Origin: Ruminococcus flavefaciens
GTDB taxonomy: Bacteria; Bacteroidota; Bacteroidia; Bacteroidales; P3
NCBI GenBank assembly: GCA_023667315.1
Contig: JAMPAI010000003.1
Coordinates: 282,499-346,498 of the forward strand
DNA length: 64,000 nucleotides
Direction: 5' to 3'
Shown: positions 9,180-16,968 of the stretch, in pieces
Numbering within the stretch: position 1 is the first letter of the stretch
Layout of the letters: every line of letters starts with the position of its first letter
The notes under the pieces: generated by a model
Databases searched by the model: none
Told to the model about the DNA's origin: nothing
The model's input: the letters and a program-made list of their open reading frames with translations, nothing else
Translations under genes and position numbers: made by a program

Positions 9180-10321
9180 CTACGCCACTGCAAGGCATTT
9201 CCGGCGGTAGTCTTGATATCGTTTTCTCCATTGTAGATGGCAAAGCAGCGTTCGGGCGGCGTGTTCGACAGTTGAGCCCATTTAACGATACCTTTAAAGA
9301 AATCGGAGGAGAAGGTTGCGCCCGATTTTATTTCGTAAGCCTGTGCATCTCCCTTTATATAGCGCAGCAAGTCCACTTCGTTGCCGGTGCTGTCGCGCCA
9401 AAAAGAGAGGGTGGGGCTTTCTCCCCGGTTGTAGGCTGCCTTGATGAATTCGTTCACCACCAAGTTCTCGAACAGGCTGCCCCGCAAAAAGTGGGTGGAC
9501 AGCTGTTCAGGACTTTGGATATCCAAAAGAGAACAGGCCAAGCCGGTATCATAGAAGTAGAGTTTGGGCGTTTTAACCAGGCGTTTGGCGAAGTTGTTGT
9601 GGTCGGGTCTGAGCAGGTGGCAGACATAACTGGCTTCCAATACGGAAATCCAGTTGGTGATGGTGGATACCGCCACATCGCATTCGTTGGCTAAGGAAGA
9701 TAGGTTGAGCAACTGCCCGATACGTCCCGCGCACAGCTTGATGCAGCGGATAAATTTGCCCAAATCCCCGATATTCTTCATAAGCCGCACATCCCGATCC
9801 ACATAGGTCTGTATATAGAACGGATAGTAGTCGGTGGGGCTGATATTCTTGTCGTAAAGACGAGGGTAGCCGCCCGTAAAGATTTCCTTGTCGAGCGAAT
9901 CGGGCAGGATTTCACCCTCCTGCATTTCCGCATGAGAGAAAGGCAATAGCTTCAACAGGGCTGTCCTGCCCGCCAGCGACTGGCCGATACGTTCCATCAG
10001 CAGGAAATTGTGTGAACCGGCCAGCAGGTACATGCCCTCCTTGCCGGCATGGTCGATATGGGTCTGCAGGTAGGAGAACAGTTCGGGTACCCGCTGTGCC
10101 TCGTCGATAATCGTTTTGTCGGGATAGGTGGCCAGGAAGCCCTTGGGGTCTTCGGTGGCGAACAGGCGCATATCGGGGTCTTCGAGTGACACGTACCGGT
10201 ACTCGGGAAACGAGTTTTTCAACAGCGTGGATTTGCCCGACTGCCGGGGTCCGGTCAGGGTGACAACCGGGAATTTAGAGGTCAGCTCCACAAGTTTGTA
10301 CCGTAACAATCTGTCAACCAT
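9167..10321 (-). CDS. ATP-binding protein, AAA_14 + DUF4143 family
   Basis: This family has an N-terminal P-loop ATPase and a C-terminal DUF4143 domain with a nuclease-like fold; its cellular role is not established. Seen here are Walker A TGPRQSGKST (about residue 24), Walker B-like TIIDEAQRVPEL, the family motif FTGGYPR, a helix-turn-helix-like ECDVAVSTITNWISVLE, FYDTGLAC, GSLFENLVVNE and the restriction-like FWRDSTGNEVDLL...YEIKSG, which has the E/D-x-K arrangement of PD-(D/E)XK folds. An upstream in-frame start (10384) lies before the predicted promoter, so MVDRLLRY at 10321 is preferred, giving 384 residues. It appears monocistronic. Confidence 0.88.
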   Translation of the reverse strand: MVDRLLRYKLVELTSKFPVVTLTGPRQSGKSTLLKNSFPEYRYVSLEDPDMRLFATEDPKGFLATYPDKTIIDEAQRVPELFSYLQTHIDHAGKEGMYLLAGSHNFLLMERIGQSLAGRTALLKLLPFSHAEMQEGEILPDSLDKEIFTGGYPRLYDKNISPTDYYPFYIQTYVDRDVRLMKNIGDLGKFIRCIKLCAGRIGQLLNLSSLANECDVAVSTITNWISVLEASYVCHLLRPDHNNFAKRLVKTPKLYFYDTGLACSLLDIQSPEQLSTHFLRGSLFENLVVNEFIKAAYNRGESPTLSFWRDSTGNEVDLLRYIKGDAQAYEIKSGATFSSDFFKGIVKWAQLSNTPPERCFAIYNGENDIKTTAGNALQWRSLAI

Positions 10322-10341
10322 TGGTGTTTTGTTTGTTTTTG

Positions 10342-10372
10342 CAAATTTACGATTCAAAACTAAAATTGCAAA
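10342..10372 (-). promoter_or_regulatory. promoter of the AAA_14/DUF4143 gene
   Basis: The minus strand reads TTTG (10369-10372), a 19-base spacer, then TAAATTTG (10342-10349), a full match to the Bacteroidota TTTG / TAnnTTTG promoter. The initiation site should fall about 15 bases before the ATG at 10321, which rules out the longer reading frame. Confidence 0.65.
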
Positions 10373-10483
10373 CTTTTCTTGCAAATTTTCGATTGATGCC
10401 GAAAGGGAGAGCCTTTTGCGGTCAAGGAGGCAAATGATTTCTTTGGAAAATTTCGGTTTTTATTTTGTCTTATTGATTAATAA

Positions 10484-11404
10484 TCAGTGTATTATTGTTT
10501 CGTTGCGTCCGGCCAGTACATTTTTTTTCAACCCGTCCAGGCCGGCGCGGAGGAGGGCGGAGTGGGCGAAGGCTTGTTGGAATTCGGATTCGGACATTGA
10601 AAAGATCCGCTCCCGGCTTAGGTTCAGCAGGGCTTCCGAGGCTTGGAACTCGGGATGGCTGGGCGTTTCTATCCTGTGGTTCACAGGGCAAGCCTTTTGG
10701 CAGGCGTCGCAGCCGAACCAGCAGGAGGCAGGTAGCGGGGGGCGTTCCCCCTTGTGTTCAATCGTGAGATAGGAAAGGCATTTGTTGGCGTTCAATCCGT
10801 CCTGCAGGGCATGGGCGGGGCAGGCATCCTCGCAACGGCTGCAGTCTTTGCAAGGGTGCGCGAAACCTACTTCTTGTAGCAGCGGCCTGTCGTAGGTGTC
10901 GAATTCGGCCTGGGTAAGCAGGATTCCGATAAAGCAGTAGGAACCAAAACGGGGATTCAACAGCAGCGAGTTCCTTCCGACAACGCCCAAGCCCGCCTGT
11001 TCCGCCCAGTATTTCTCAAGCACGGGCGCGGTATCGCAGAAACAGCGGAACGAGCCTTCGGGCAGGCCGTCCGCCAGAGAGAAAAGCTTTTCCTTTACGT
11101 AAAGATGGTAGTCTTTGCCCTGGGCGTAGAGCGACACCTCGGGGTTGCGGGGCGTGTTCCCGTGTTGGGCGTATCCGCAGAGAATCACCACGAGGCTCTT
11201 GGCTCCGGGCAACAGCAGCGCGGGGTCGAAACGTTTGTCGATATGGCGTTCCAGATAGTGCATTTCCGCCTGCCGCCCCTGTTCGAGATAGGCACGGAAG
11301 GTGTCTTTGACAGCGGCATCCACCGGTTTCATGGGGGTGATGCCGATGCCGTCTATCTGCAACCGTCCGGCCTTTTGCTTCAGCTCGCTCGCGCTCAACA
11401 GCAT
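10484..11404 (-). CDS. queG: epoxyqueuosine reductase
   Basis: QueG carries out the last step of queuosine synthesis, reducing epoxyqueuosine in tRNA with a cobalamin and two [4Fe-4S] clusters. The clusters are seen as CKDCSRCEDACP (residues 185-196) with Cys209, and CWFGCDACQKACP (228-240). The cobalamin-domain block CDTAPVLEKYWAEQAGLGVVGRN (aspartate 124 region) is intact. The length of 306 residues is normal. It is 11 bases downstream of ruvB and most likely in the same transcript. Confidence 0.95.
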   Translation of the reverse strand: MLLSASELKQKAGRLQIDGIGITPMKPVDAAVKDTFRAYLEQGRQAEMHYLERHIDKRFDPALLLPGAKSLVVILCGYAQHGNTPRNPEVSLYAQGKDYHLYVKEKLFSLADGLPEGSFRCFCDTAPVLEKYWAEQAGLGVVGRNSLLLNPRFGSYCFIGILLTQAEFDTYDRPLLQEVGFAHPCKDCSRCEDACPAHALQDGLNANKCLSYLTIEHKGERPPLPASCWFGCDACQKACPVNHRIETPSHPEFQASEALLNLSRERIFSMSESEFQQAFAHSALLRAGLDGLKKNVLAGRNETIIH

Positions 11405-11415
11405 GGTGTGCCGGC

Positions 11416-12441
11416 TTAGTCGAAAAGCGAGTTTTCGATGTGTTTGGGCGTTCTGCCCAGATGTTGGTAGGCGAGGGGCGTTACTTCGCGGCCACGGGGG
11501 GTGCGCATCAGGAAGCCTTCCTGAATCAGGTAGGGTTCATAAACTTCTTCGAGCGTGCCGGGGTCTTCGCCCACGGCGGTGGCTATCGTGTTCACACCCA
11601 CCGGCCCCCCCTTGAATTTGTCGATGATGGTGAGCAGGATGCGGTTGTCCATTTCATCGAGGCCGAACTTATCCACGTTGAGCGCGTCCAAGGCATGGCG
11701 GGTAATGTCGATCTCCACCGAGCCGTTGCCCTTTACCTGGGCGAAGTCGCGCACGCGGCGCAAGAGCAGGTTGGCGATACGCGGGGTGCCCCGGCTGCGG
11801 CGGGCAATCTCGTAGGCGGCGTCTTCGTGTATGTCCACGTCAAGCAGTCCTGCCGAACGCTGTATGATTTTCTGCAGGGTATTGGCGTCGTAATAGCTCA
11901 GGCGGGCATTGATGCCGAAACGGGAACGCAAGGGGGAGGTGAGCAGCCCGCTACGGGTGGTGGCTCCAATCAGCGTAAAGGGGTTCAGACCTATCTGCAC
12001 GCTGCGGGCGTTGGGGCCGCTGTCGATCATGATGTCGATCTTGAAGTCTTCCATCGCCGAATACAGGTATTCTTCCACCACGGGGGTGAGCCGGTGTATC
12101 TCGTCGATAAACAGCACGTCGTTGGGCTCGAGGTTGGTGAGCAGCCCCGCCAGTTCACCGGGTTTGTCGAGCACGGGGCCGGAGGTGGTCTTGATGCCCA
12201 CGCCCAGTTCGTTGGCGATGATGTACGACAAGGTGGTCTTGCCCAAGCCCGGAGGGCCGTGCAGCAGCACGTGGTCGAGAGCCTCCTTGCGCTGGCGGGC
12301 GGCCATCACAAACACCTTGAGGTTGCCCGTTACGCTTTCCTGACCTTGGAAACTGTCGAATCCGGAGGGGCGCAGAGCCTTTTCCAACTCTTTGTCGGTG
12401 CCCGTAAGGTTGTTCTTTTCGGGATGAAGGATATCGTTCAT
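11416..12441 (-). CDS. ruvB: Holliday junction branch migration ATPase RuvB
   Basis: RuvB is the hexameric motor that drives branch migration with RuvA. Motifs are Walker [11 protein letters not shown], Walker [12 protein letters not shown], sensor-1 [20 protein letters not shown], the arginine-finger region [18 protein letters not shown] and the winged-helix end with RTPRGR. The upstream in-frame ATG at 12480 is rejected because a -7 element (12449-12456) lies downstream of it; the start at 12441 (MNDILHPE) gives 341 residues. The -7 box is only 7 bases from the ATG, so the transcript may be leaderless. queG follows. Confidence 0.96.
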   Translation of the reverse strand: MNDILHPEKNNLTGTDKELEKALRPSGFDSFQGQESVTGNLKVFVMAARQRKEALDHVLLHGPPGLGKTTLSYIIANELGVGIKTTSGPVLDKPGELAGLLTNLEPNDVLFIDEIHRLTPVVEEYLYSAMEDFKIDIMIDSGPNARSVQIGLNPFTLIGATTRSGLLTSPLRSRFGINARLSYYDANTLQKIIQRSAGLLDVDIHEDAAYEIARRSRGTPRIANLLLRRVRDFAQVKGNGSVEIDITRHALDALNVDKFGLDEMDNRILLTIIDKFKGGPVGVNTIATAVGEDPGTLEEVYEPYLIQEGFLMRTPRGREVTPLAYQHLGRTPKHIENSLFD

Positions 12442-12448
12442 GGGAAGG

Positions 12449-12456
12449 CAAAGGTA
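12449..12456 (-). promoter_or_regulatory. -7 element of ruvB, immediately before the start codon
   Basis: The minus strand reads TACCTTTG, then 7 bases, then ATG. With the usual distance from -7 box to initiation site, transcription would begin at or next to the A of the start codon. Confidence 0.5.
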
Positions 12457-12469
12457 CGAAAAGTCGAGC

Positions 12470-12584
12470 GCAGAAGCCAACCGAAGGTTGTTCTACGCGA
12501 TTGTCTCGGAAAAGGCCAAGTTTACCTGGCTTTTTCGAGATGATGGCGTAGATAACCGCAAACTTGTTTGCGGTTGGCTTCTGC
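12470..12584. repeat. 115-bp imperfect inverted repeat (large hairpin)
   Basis: GCAGAAGCCAACCG (12470-12483) is perfectly complementary to CGGTTGGCTTCTGC (12571-12584). Further inward, TCTACGC pairs with GCGTAGA, and CTCGGAAAAGGCCA pairs imperfectly with TGGCTTTTTCGAG. The stretch 12457-12668 between ruvB and ssrA holds no gene. Confidence 0.7.
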
Positions 12585-12668
12585 CGAGACGGAGTACCTT
12601 CTGCGGAGCGCAGCGAAGCAAAAAGTACGAAAAAGCTGAGTGCAAAGCCAGAATTTACAATTTATAAC

Positions 12669-12676
12669 TATCTTTG
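12669..12676 (+). promoter_or_regulatory. -7 element of ssrA
   Basis: TATCTTTG matches TAnnTTTG, 17 bases before the mature tmRNA 5' end; initiation would be about ten bases before the processed end. The -33 TTTG is not evident. Confidence 0.5.
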
Positions 12677-12693
12677 CACCTCTTGATTTTCAC

Positions 12694-13071
12694 GGGGCCG
12701 ACTGGTTTTGACAGCAGGGACAGTGGAAAGCAAGCACGCCGAGGGTTGGGTAACTGCCTCGCTAAAACCAATGCTCACGCCATTAAACGGCAACAATAGC
12801 GATTACGCTCTCGCTGCCTAGTACAAGGTACTACATTCAGCGACGCTTCCGGAAAAAGCCATGACCGCCGGCTCGTTTCCACCGAAGTGCAAAACAATCA
12901 AAGTCGGTTCCGGGCTCATCCCGCTTTCGGTTGTGTCCGGTAATTAGGAAGATAAGAACGGGATACGGATGCTTTTCGCCAGTCCCGTTACGAAAATCAA
13001 AGGAAAGGCTAAGCGTGTAGAAAACTTTTTTGCTGCTTGTTTGGACGGCGGTTCGATTCCGCCCGGTTCCA
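12694..13071 (+). ncRNA. ssrA: transfer-messenger RNA (tmRNA)
   Basis: tmRNA rescues stalled ribosomes and tags the truncated protein for proteolysis, for example by ClpXP, whose clpX is at the window start. The 5' end GGGGCCGACTGGTTTTGACAG and the 3' T-arm GGTTCGATTCC followed by GGTTCC(A) pair as the tRNA-like acceptor stem. The tag frame 12789-12818 reads GNNSDYALAA and stops at TAG 12819-12821; the ALAA end is the typical ClpXP degron. The discriminator is A13071, and CCA is not encoded because the next bases are CTTA. Confidence 0.93.
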
Positions 13072-13200
13072 CTTAAAAGCGATTTGGGCGGCGATTTGCT
13101 TCGCCGCAGATATTGGGTTATCTCGGTCACGTACATTAGTACGCTCCCTCGAAACCCGATATCTGTGGCTTGCACCTCACCGCCCAAATCACTTTTAAGT
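13071..13200. repeat. dispersed palindromic repeat, copy A
   Basis: The arms 13071-13091 and 13180-13200 are complementary at 20 of 21 positions (core GATTTGGGCGG / CCGCCCAAATC). The interior carries GATATTGGG / CCCGATATC and the centre GTACATTAGTACGCTCCCTC. It begins on the last base of ssrA and may act as its terminator. The same interior occurs in copies B, C and D, with different outer arms in C and D. Confidence 0.8.
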
Positions 13201-13456
13201 AAACGTGGTTTAGTCCAAGTTTTGGAAACCTGCCATTTGAGGCTCGCATCTTACCGCTCCGAATGCTTTTTTTTGTTACTGAGCTAAGGGGCTCAAGTTT
13301 TTAAGGCAAAAAGTGGATGTCTTTGATGGACAGGGTACGGACTGTCTCCGCTGGGGCATCTACAGACAAAATAGGAATGGTAAGCCGATTCAGTGATCTT
13401 GTAAACCTAAGCTGTTAAACAACCTATAGAGTGTCAACCTTTTTCATGGGGAGTCA
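13201..13456. other. intergenic stretch without recognisable gene
   Basis: No reading frame, RNA or repeat that I can support is seen between copy A and the small reading frame at 13457. Confidence 0.5.
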
Positions 13457-13522
13457 ATGGAGGCGTTGAGGGCCAAGGTGAACCGGTTGGAGAAATATAT
13501 CAAGAAACGGCTTGGGAAATAA
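13457..13522 (+). pseudogene. possible 21-residue C-terminal remnant of a larger protein
   Basis: An ATG preceded by GGGGAG opens a 21-codon frame, MEALRAKVNRLEKYIKKRLGK, which looks like a basic amphipathic C-terminal helix. The frame continues upstream without an ATG for about ten codons to a stop. It could be the tail of a decayed transposase or a chance frame; no family is recognised. Confidence 0.2.
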
Positions 13523-13570
13523 TAGGAGAAGGGGGCAACCTGATGGATGCACCCCTTCTGATAGGTTAGG

Positions 13571-14386
13571 CTATTTGCTCTTATAAGTTACCTTATAGGT
13601 GATTTTACCGGTTGATTTATATGAGCGATAAATGGCGGAAACGAATCCATCCTCATCAAAATCGTAGGTGTAGTTGCACTCATAATCTTCAGAGGGGAGA
13701 CCTTGGCATTTGCTGCCGAGGTATCCTTCCGAAAATCCCCAGGACAGACAGATGGAGGGGAGGTCAACGAGGTCTTCGTTGTCGTCGTGGTGGCGGTAAT
13801 AATCGAGGTGTCTCCATGATTGGAAGAATGCGCACCAGTCCATATTGGACGGGTGCGATTGGGTGGTGTATGCCACCTCGTCGTTAAAGATGTTGCCATC
13901 TTCCCATTCGAAAGTCCACATTAATTCATCGCCGTCGAATACGCTATGCAGGTATTTTCCGCTTTCATCGTAGGAGAGCCTGAAATTCTCCTTTCCCTCC
14001 CAACCTCTGTCAAGAACGATTAAGCCCTTTGAATTTAAGTCGAAAGAGGTGCTGGTTTCATCATCAATGGTATTCGTGGCGTCGTAATCGGTACGATTCA
14101 TATATAGCGTGTTGTTTTTCTTTTCGAAGGAAAGTACGTAGTGGTATTTGCTGTCTTCGCTGTTCCAATAGTGGGTAAGGGTTTTGAGGGTTCCGTCGCT
14201 GTTGTACGAAAAGTGGTATGAAAAATAAGTGGTGTCTGCGGTGTTGTATTGAGTGGCTTCCACTTTTTCCACCAGCCGTTCGCCGGCCTTGTTGGTGGCG
14301 AATTGCTTTTTGTCGTTGTCCTTGTTGCAGGAGGTGGCGAACAGCAGGCAGCCCGCGGTCGCCAAAAGCGTAATCATGCGTTTCAT
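13571..14386 (-). CDS. lipoprotein, DUF4595-like
   Basis: The 271-residue product has a lipoprotein signal (lipobox ATSC, Cys20) followed by a chain of beta strands with repeated YxYDxDG / YNSDGTLK / YDFDEDGF patterns. This is the layout of the DUF4595-type outer-membrane lipoproteins common in gut Bacteroidales and resembles short RHS/YD-like repeats. Function unknown. A -7 element (14425-14432) lies 39 bases upstream; the gene appears monocistronic. Confidence 0.75.
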   Translation of the reverse strand: MKRMITLLATAGCLLFATSCNKDNDKKQFATNKAGERLVEKVEATQYNTADTTYFSYHFSYNSDGTLKTLTHYWNSEDSKYHYVLSFEKKNNTLYMNRTDYDATNTIDDETSTSFDLNSKGLIVLDRGWEGKENFRLSYDESGKYLHSVFDGDELMWTFEWEDGNIFNDEVAYTTQSHPSNMDWCAFFQSWRHLDYYRHHDDNEDLVDLPSICLSWGFSEGYLGSKCQGLPSEDYECNYTYDFDEDGFVSAIYRSYKSTGKITYKVTYKSK

Positions 14387-14424
14387 GAAGATGTGTTTTT
14401 AAGGTTAAAGTTTAAATAAACGCA

Positions 14425-14432
14425 CAAAGGTA
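14425..14432 (-). promoter_or_regulatory. -7 element of the DUF4595-like lipoprotein gene
   Basis: The minus strand reads TACCTTTG, matching TAnnTTTG, 39 bases before the ATG. Confidence 0.45.
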
Positions 14433-14553
14433 TAAAAGTTTATTTTATTCTTTTGTATCTTGTTGAAAATTTGTATTATAATAGTTTTATGTATCAGACG
14501 ATAATTTATGCACAATGTTGCATCTTTAAGGAGGCAATAGGGCTACTGCGGGT

Positions 14554-15021
14554 TTAATAAATGTCGTTGGATGAGGACAGTGAGTCTAAGATGCTTTCAA
14601 AAATCCGTCGGTCCTTGTTTTTTGTGCCCCGGTATTTGAAAAAACTGTACAGCAGGTCAAACAGTTCCTGCTTGACAAGTCGGTCGCAGACTTTAATTTC
14701 GTAAGAGGCAAGTTGTGCAGGGGAGAACCTGTGTACGTTGCTCCGATGGGATATGATGGTGTGCTTGTGAAAGAAAAAGCCCTTTTCGCCGACCTTGCGG
14801 CCTCGCTCAAAGCAATATACCGACATATCCCGGTCAACGATGAGGCCGTGTTTCAGAAGGCCAGTGTCAAAATAAATCTTTGAGGTCGTCATGGAAAGCA
14901 GGTGCAGGTCATTGCCCTCGGTGCCCAGTACGATGAAGAATTTATCCTTGGTGGCGGTAGGCAAGTGGTAGTCGTGAACCAACAGGATGGAGCCGATGGG
15001 AAACCGTTCAGCAGATGCCAC
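14554..15021 (-). CDS. putative toxin partner of a Panacea/SocA antitoxin
   Basis: The 155-residue protein starts at a GTG that overlaps the last 14 bases of the upstream SocA-like gene, so translation is probably coupled. The N-terminal half is beta-rich (IGSILLVHDYHLP...KFFIVLGTEGNDLHLLSMTTS), reminiscent of the small SH3-like barrel of PemK/MazF-type proteins. The C-terminal half is helical and charged. No family is recognised with certainty. Panacea-domain antitoxins are known to pair with many unrelated toxins, so position and size make a toxin role plausible but unproven. Confidence 0.5.
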   Translation of the reverse strand: MASAERFPIGSILLVHDYHLPTATKDKFFIVLGTEGNDLHLLSMTTSKIYFDTGLLKHGLIVDRDMSVYCFERGRKVGEKGFFFHKHTIISHRSNVHRFSPAQLASYEIKVCDRLVKQELFDLLYSFFKYRGTKNKDRRIFESILDSLSSSNDIY

Positions 15022-15577
15022 TTTCCATCAGTTTGCTTTCCAGGGCGTTGTAATAGACGGTCTTCTTCATGCCGTCATCAAGCAGCTCCGAAAAATCAAT
15101 CTCCGCCTCGCTCGTGCTGTTGTCCGGCGTGAACGATATGTGTTCCCGTTCTTTGGTGTTGCTCCAGAGCGAACCTTTCCTGTGGGTGATTTTCACTAAC
15201 TGGCTTGCGGATAACTTCCCGTACCGTTCTGCGATATCGGAAATCACTTCCATGTCCAGCTCGCTGAACTCTGAGTCATCGAATGTATTGGCCGGCCTTA
15301 CGATGCAGGTGCTGCCTTGAAAATCGAATTTCACGTAGTCGGAAAAGAGGTTGGTTCCCGGATATTTTGCAAAGAACACGTCTTGTGCCACAGGGCCTAG
15401 CTTCCATACGCGATAGGGAAGCCATGTAATGGGGGTTCCATACCGTTTTGTGGATTCTTCATCAATCAGGTACAGCAACTTCAGCAGTTTGGTTTGACAC
15501 AACGGCTGACATTTTTCGGCAAGGAACAGAATGAGGTTCCCCACCAGGTCTTTGTTGAGTTTTATTCCGCTGTACAT
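15008..15577 (-). CDS. Panacea (SocA/DUF4065) domain protein, likely antitoxin
   Basis: The 189-residue protein carries the typical Panacea pattern: KLLKLLYLIDEESTKRYGTPIT, WLPYRVWKLGPVAQDVF and a later DIAERYGKLSASQLVKITHR. Proteins of this family act as antitoxins or proteolytic adaptors (SocA) and are normally encoded next to their toxin. Here the partner is the overlapping downstream gene at 14554-15021. A -7 element at 15613-15620 suggests a bicistronic transcript with the antitoxin first. Confidence 0.8.
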   Translation of the reverse strand: MYSGIKLNKDLVGNLILFLAEKCQPLCQTKLLKLLYLIDEESTKRYGTPITWLPYRVWKLGPVAQDVFFAKYPGTNLFSDYVKFDFQGSTCIVRPANTFDDSEFSELDMEVISDIAERYGKLSASQLVKITHRKGSLWSNTKEREHISFTPDNSTSEAEIDFSELLDDGMKKTVYYNALESKLMESGIC

Positions 15578-15612
15578 CGTTTTATGAATTGAAGATGAAT
15601 CAATCTCGGCAA

Positions 15613-15620
15613 CAAAGATA
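15613..15620 (-). promoter_or_regulatory. -7 element of the Panacea operon
   Basis: The minus strand reads TATCTTTG, matching TAnnTTTG, 35 bases before the ATG of the antitoxin gene. Confidence 0.45.
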
Positions 15621-15660
15621 ACATAAATTTAAAACAGGGGACGGGCATCGGAGACAACAA

Positions 15661-15720
15661 CATTAGTACGCTTCCTCGAAACCCGATATCTGCGCCTCGC
15701 ACCTCACCGCCCGAATTGCT
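15661..15720. repeat. dispersed palindromic repeat, copy B (right half only)
   Basis: The stretch matches 13134-13193 of copy A almost base for base (CATTAGTACGCT, CTCGAAACCCGATATCTG, GCACCTCACCGCCC). The left half is absent, so this is a truncated copy. It abuts the 3' end of folB. Confidence 0.7.
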
Positions 15721-16083
15721 TTATCTTTCTATCTGGAGTTCTATGCCGGAGGCGTGGATTTTTTCTCCTAGGGGCGGGTTCAGTTTCTGGAGTTTTATCC
15801 TTAGTCTTTCGATGGTGGGGAAGTCGCGCAGGATGCGGTCGGCTATGCGGCGGGCCACGTGTTCCATGAGTTTGGAAGAAATCTTCATTTCTTCCTTGAC
15901 CCTGTTATATACTTCCGCGTAGTTTACGGTGGACTCTAAGTTGTCGGTAAGTTGCGCCTGTCCGGTGTCGGTGTAGAGGTACAGGTCAACCTTGAACCAG
16001 GTGCCGATGGCGCGTTCCTGTTCGAAACACCCGTGGTGGGCGTAAAACTCCATGCCTTCGATAAAGATGCAGCTGTTTTCCAT
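15721..16083 (-). CDS. folB: dihydroneopterin aldolase
   Basis: FolB cleaves dihydroneopterin to 6-hydroxymethyl-dihydropterin in folate synthesis. The product is 120 residues, normal for the family, with the N-terminal IFIEGMEFYAHHGCFEQER (catalytic-tyrosine region), TVNYAEVYNRV and LMEHVARRIADRIL containing the substrate-binding glutamate. Its ATG directly follows the stop of the LpxH-like gene (TAAATG), so the two are translated from one message. Confidence 0.93.
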   Translation of the reverse strand: MENSCIFIEGMEFYAHHGCFEQERAIGTWFKVDLYLYTDTGQAQLTDNLESTVNYAEVYNRVKEEMKISSKLMEHVARRIADRILRDFPTIERLRIKLQKLNPPLGEKIHASGIELQIER

Positions 16084-16968
16084 TTAGAACGAGTTTTGGG
16101 TCGCCTCGCCTTCCAGTTTCAGGATGTTTCCGTCGTAGGAAGCGAAGGTGCAGTAACGGATCCAGTCGCCGGTGTTCAGGTAGAACGACTTGCGTTCCTG
16201 TTCTCTCTTGCCGTGCTCCAGCGCGGTCTGGTTTTCGGGCAGTACGCGCACCTCCGGCTTCTGCCGGTCGATTTCCGCCAGAACGGGCCAATGCCGGTGG
16301 GCGAAGATAAAGAAGTCGATATGTTTCTGTTCGAGTGCCTCCTGCATGAATGCGAGCAGGTTGCGGTTCTTCCACTGTTCGCGCCTGCGGTGCTGCTCGG
16401 CTTCGGCCGCCACGCCCGTCTTGCGGCTGTGGCGCGACATCGACTTGGCCATCAGGCTGCCCCAGTACGGATGCAAGGCGGCATAGAGCACCCGGCTGGT
16501 CTTGGCTTCGAATATGGCCTTCATCAGTTTGTAGCTCCGTTCGTTCGCGCCCAAGCCGTCGCCGTGCCCGATCAGGAAACGGGCGTCGCCCACATGGAGT
16601 TCCATAGTGCCACGGTACACCTGCATGCCTAATTCCTGCTGGAAGTAAGTATTGTTCCACGTGTCGTGGTTCCCTCCGAAGAAATGCACCGGGATGCCGG
16701 CGTCGGTAAGTTCGGCAATCTTGGCCAGCAGGCGCACGAAGCCTTTCTGCACCACATGGCGGTATTCGAACCAATAGTCGAAAATGTCGCCCAGCAGGAA
16801 CAGGGCCTCCATTTCGTGCCGGTGGGCATCCATCCAGGCAATCACCTTGCGTTCCCGTTCGCGGCTTTCCTCGTAATTCGGAGCGCCCAAATGGAAGTCG
16901 GAAAGAAAGAAAATCTTTTTCCCCGGCGTTAACGCAAGCGATAGGATGGACGGTTTACCGGTGGTCAT
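16084..16968 (-). CDS. lpxH: UDP-2,3-diacylglucosamine pyrophosphatase LpxH-like metallophosphoesterase
   Basis: The enzyme removes UMP from UDP-2,3-diacylglucosamine in lipid A synthesis at the inner membrane. Metal-binding motifs in order are FLSDFHLGA, LLGDIFDYW, GGNHDTW, GHGDG and FAHRHWP. The frame extends upstream to 17064, but MTTGKPS at 16968 is the likelier start: it overlaps the preceding lipoprotein gene by 14 bases and gives 294 residues, near the usual 240-260 with an extra insertion around residues 165-200. A related metallophosphatase of other specificity cannot be excluded. Confidence 0.82.
   Translation of the reverse strand: MTTGKPSILSLALTPGKKIFFLSDFHLGAPNYEESRERERKVIAWMDAHRHEMEALFLLGDIFDYWFEYRHVVQKGFVRLLAKIAELTDAGIPVHFFGGNHDTWNNTYFQQELGMQVYRGTMELHVGDARFLIGHGDGLGANERSYKLMKAIFEAKTSRVLYAALHPYWGSLMAKSMSRHSRKTGVAAEAEQHRRREQWKNRNLLAFMQEALEQKHIDFFIFAHRHWPVLAEIDRQKPEVRVLPENQTALEHGKREQERKSFYLNTGDWIRYCTFASYDGNILKLEGEATQNSF

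Noticed and set aside
9028-9243. 71-codon minus-strand frame between the TolC and AAA genes
   Set aside because: It overlaps the 3' end of the AAA gene in another frame and shows no protein-like features.
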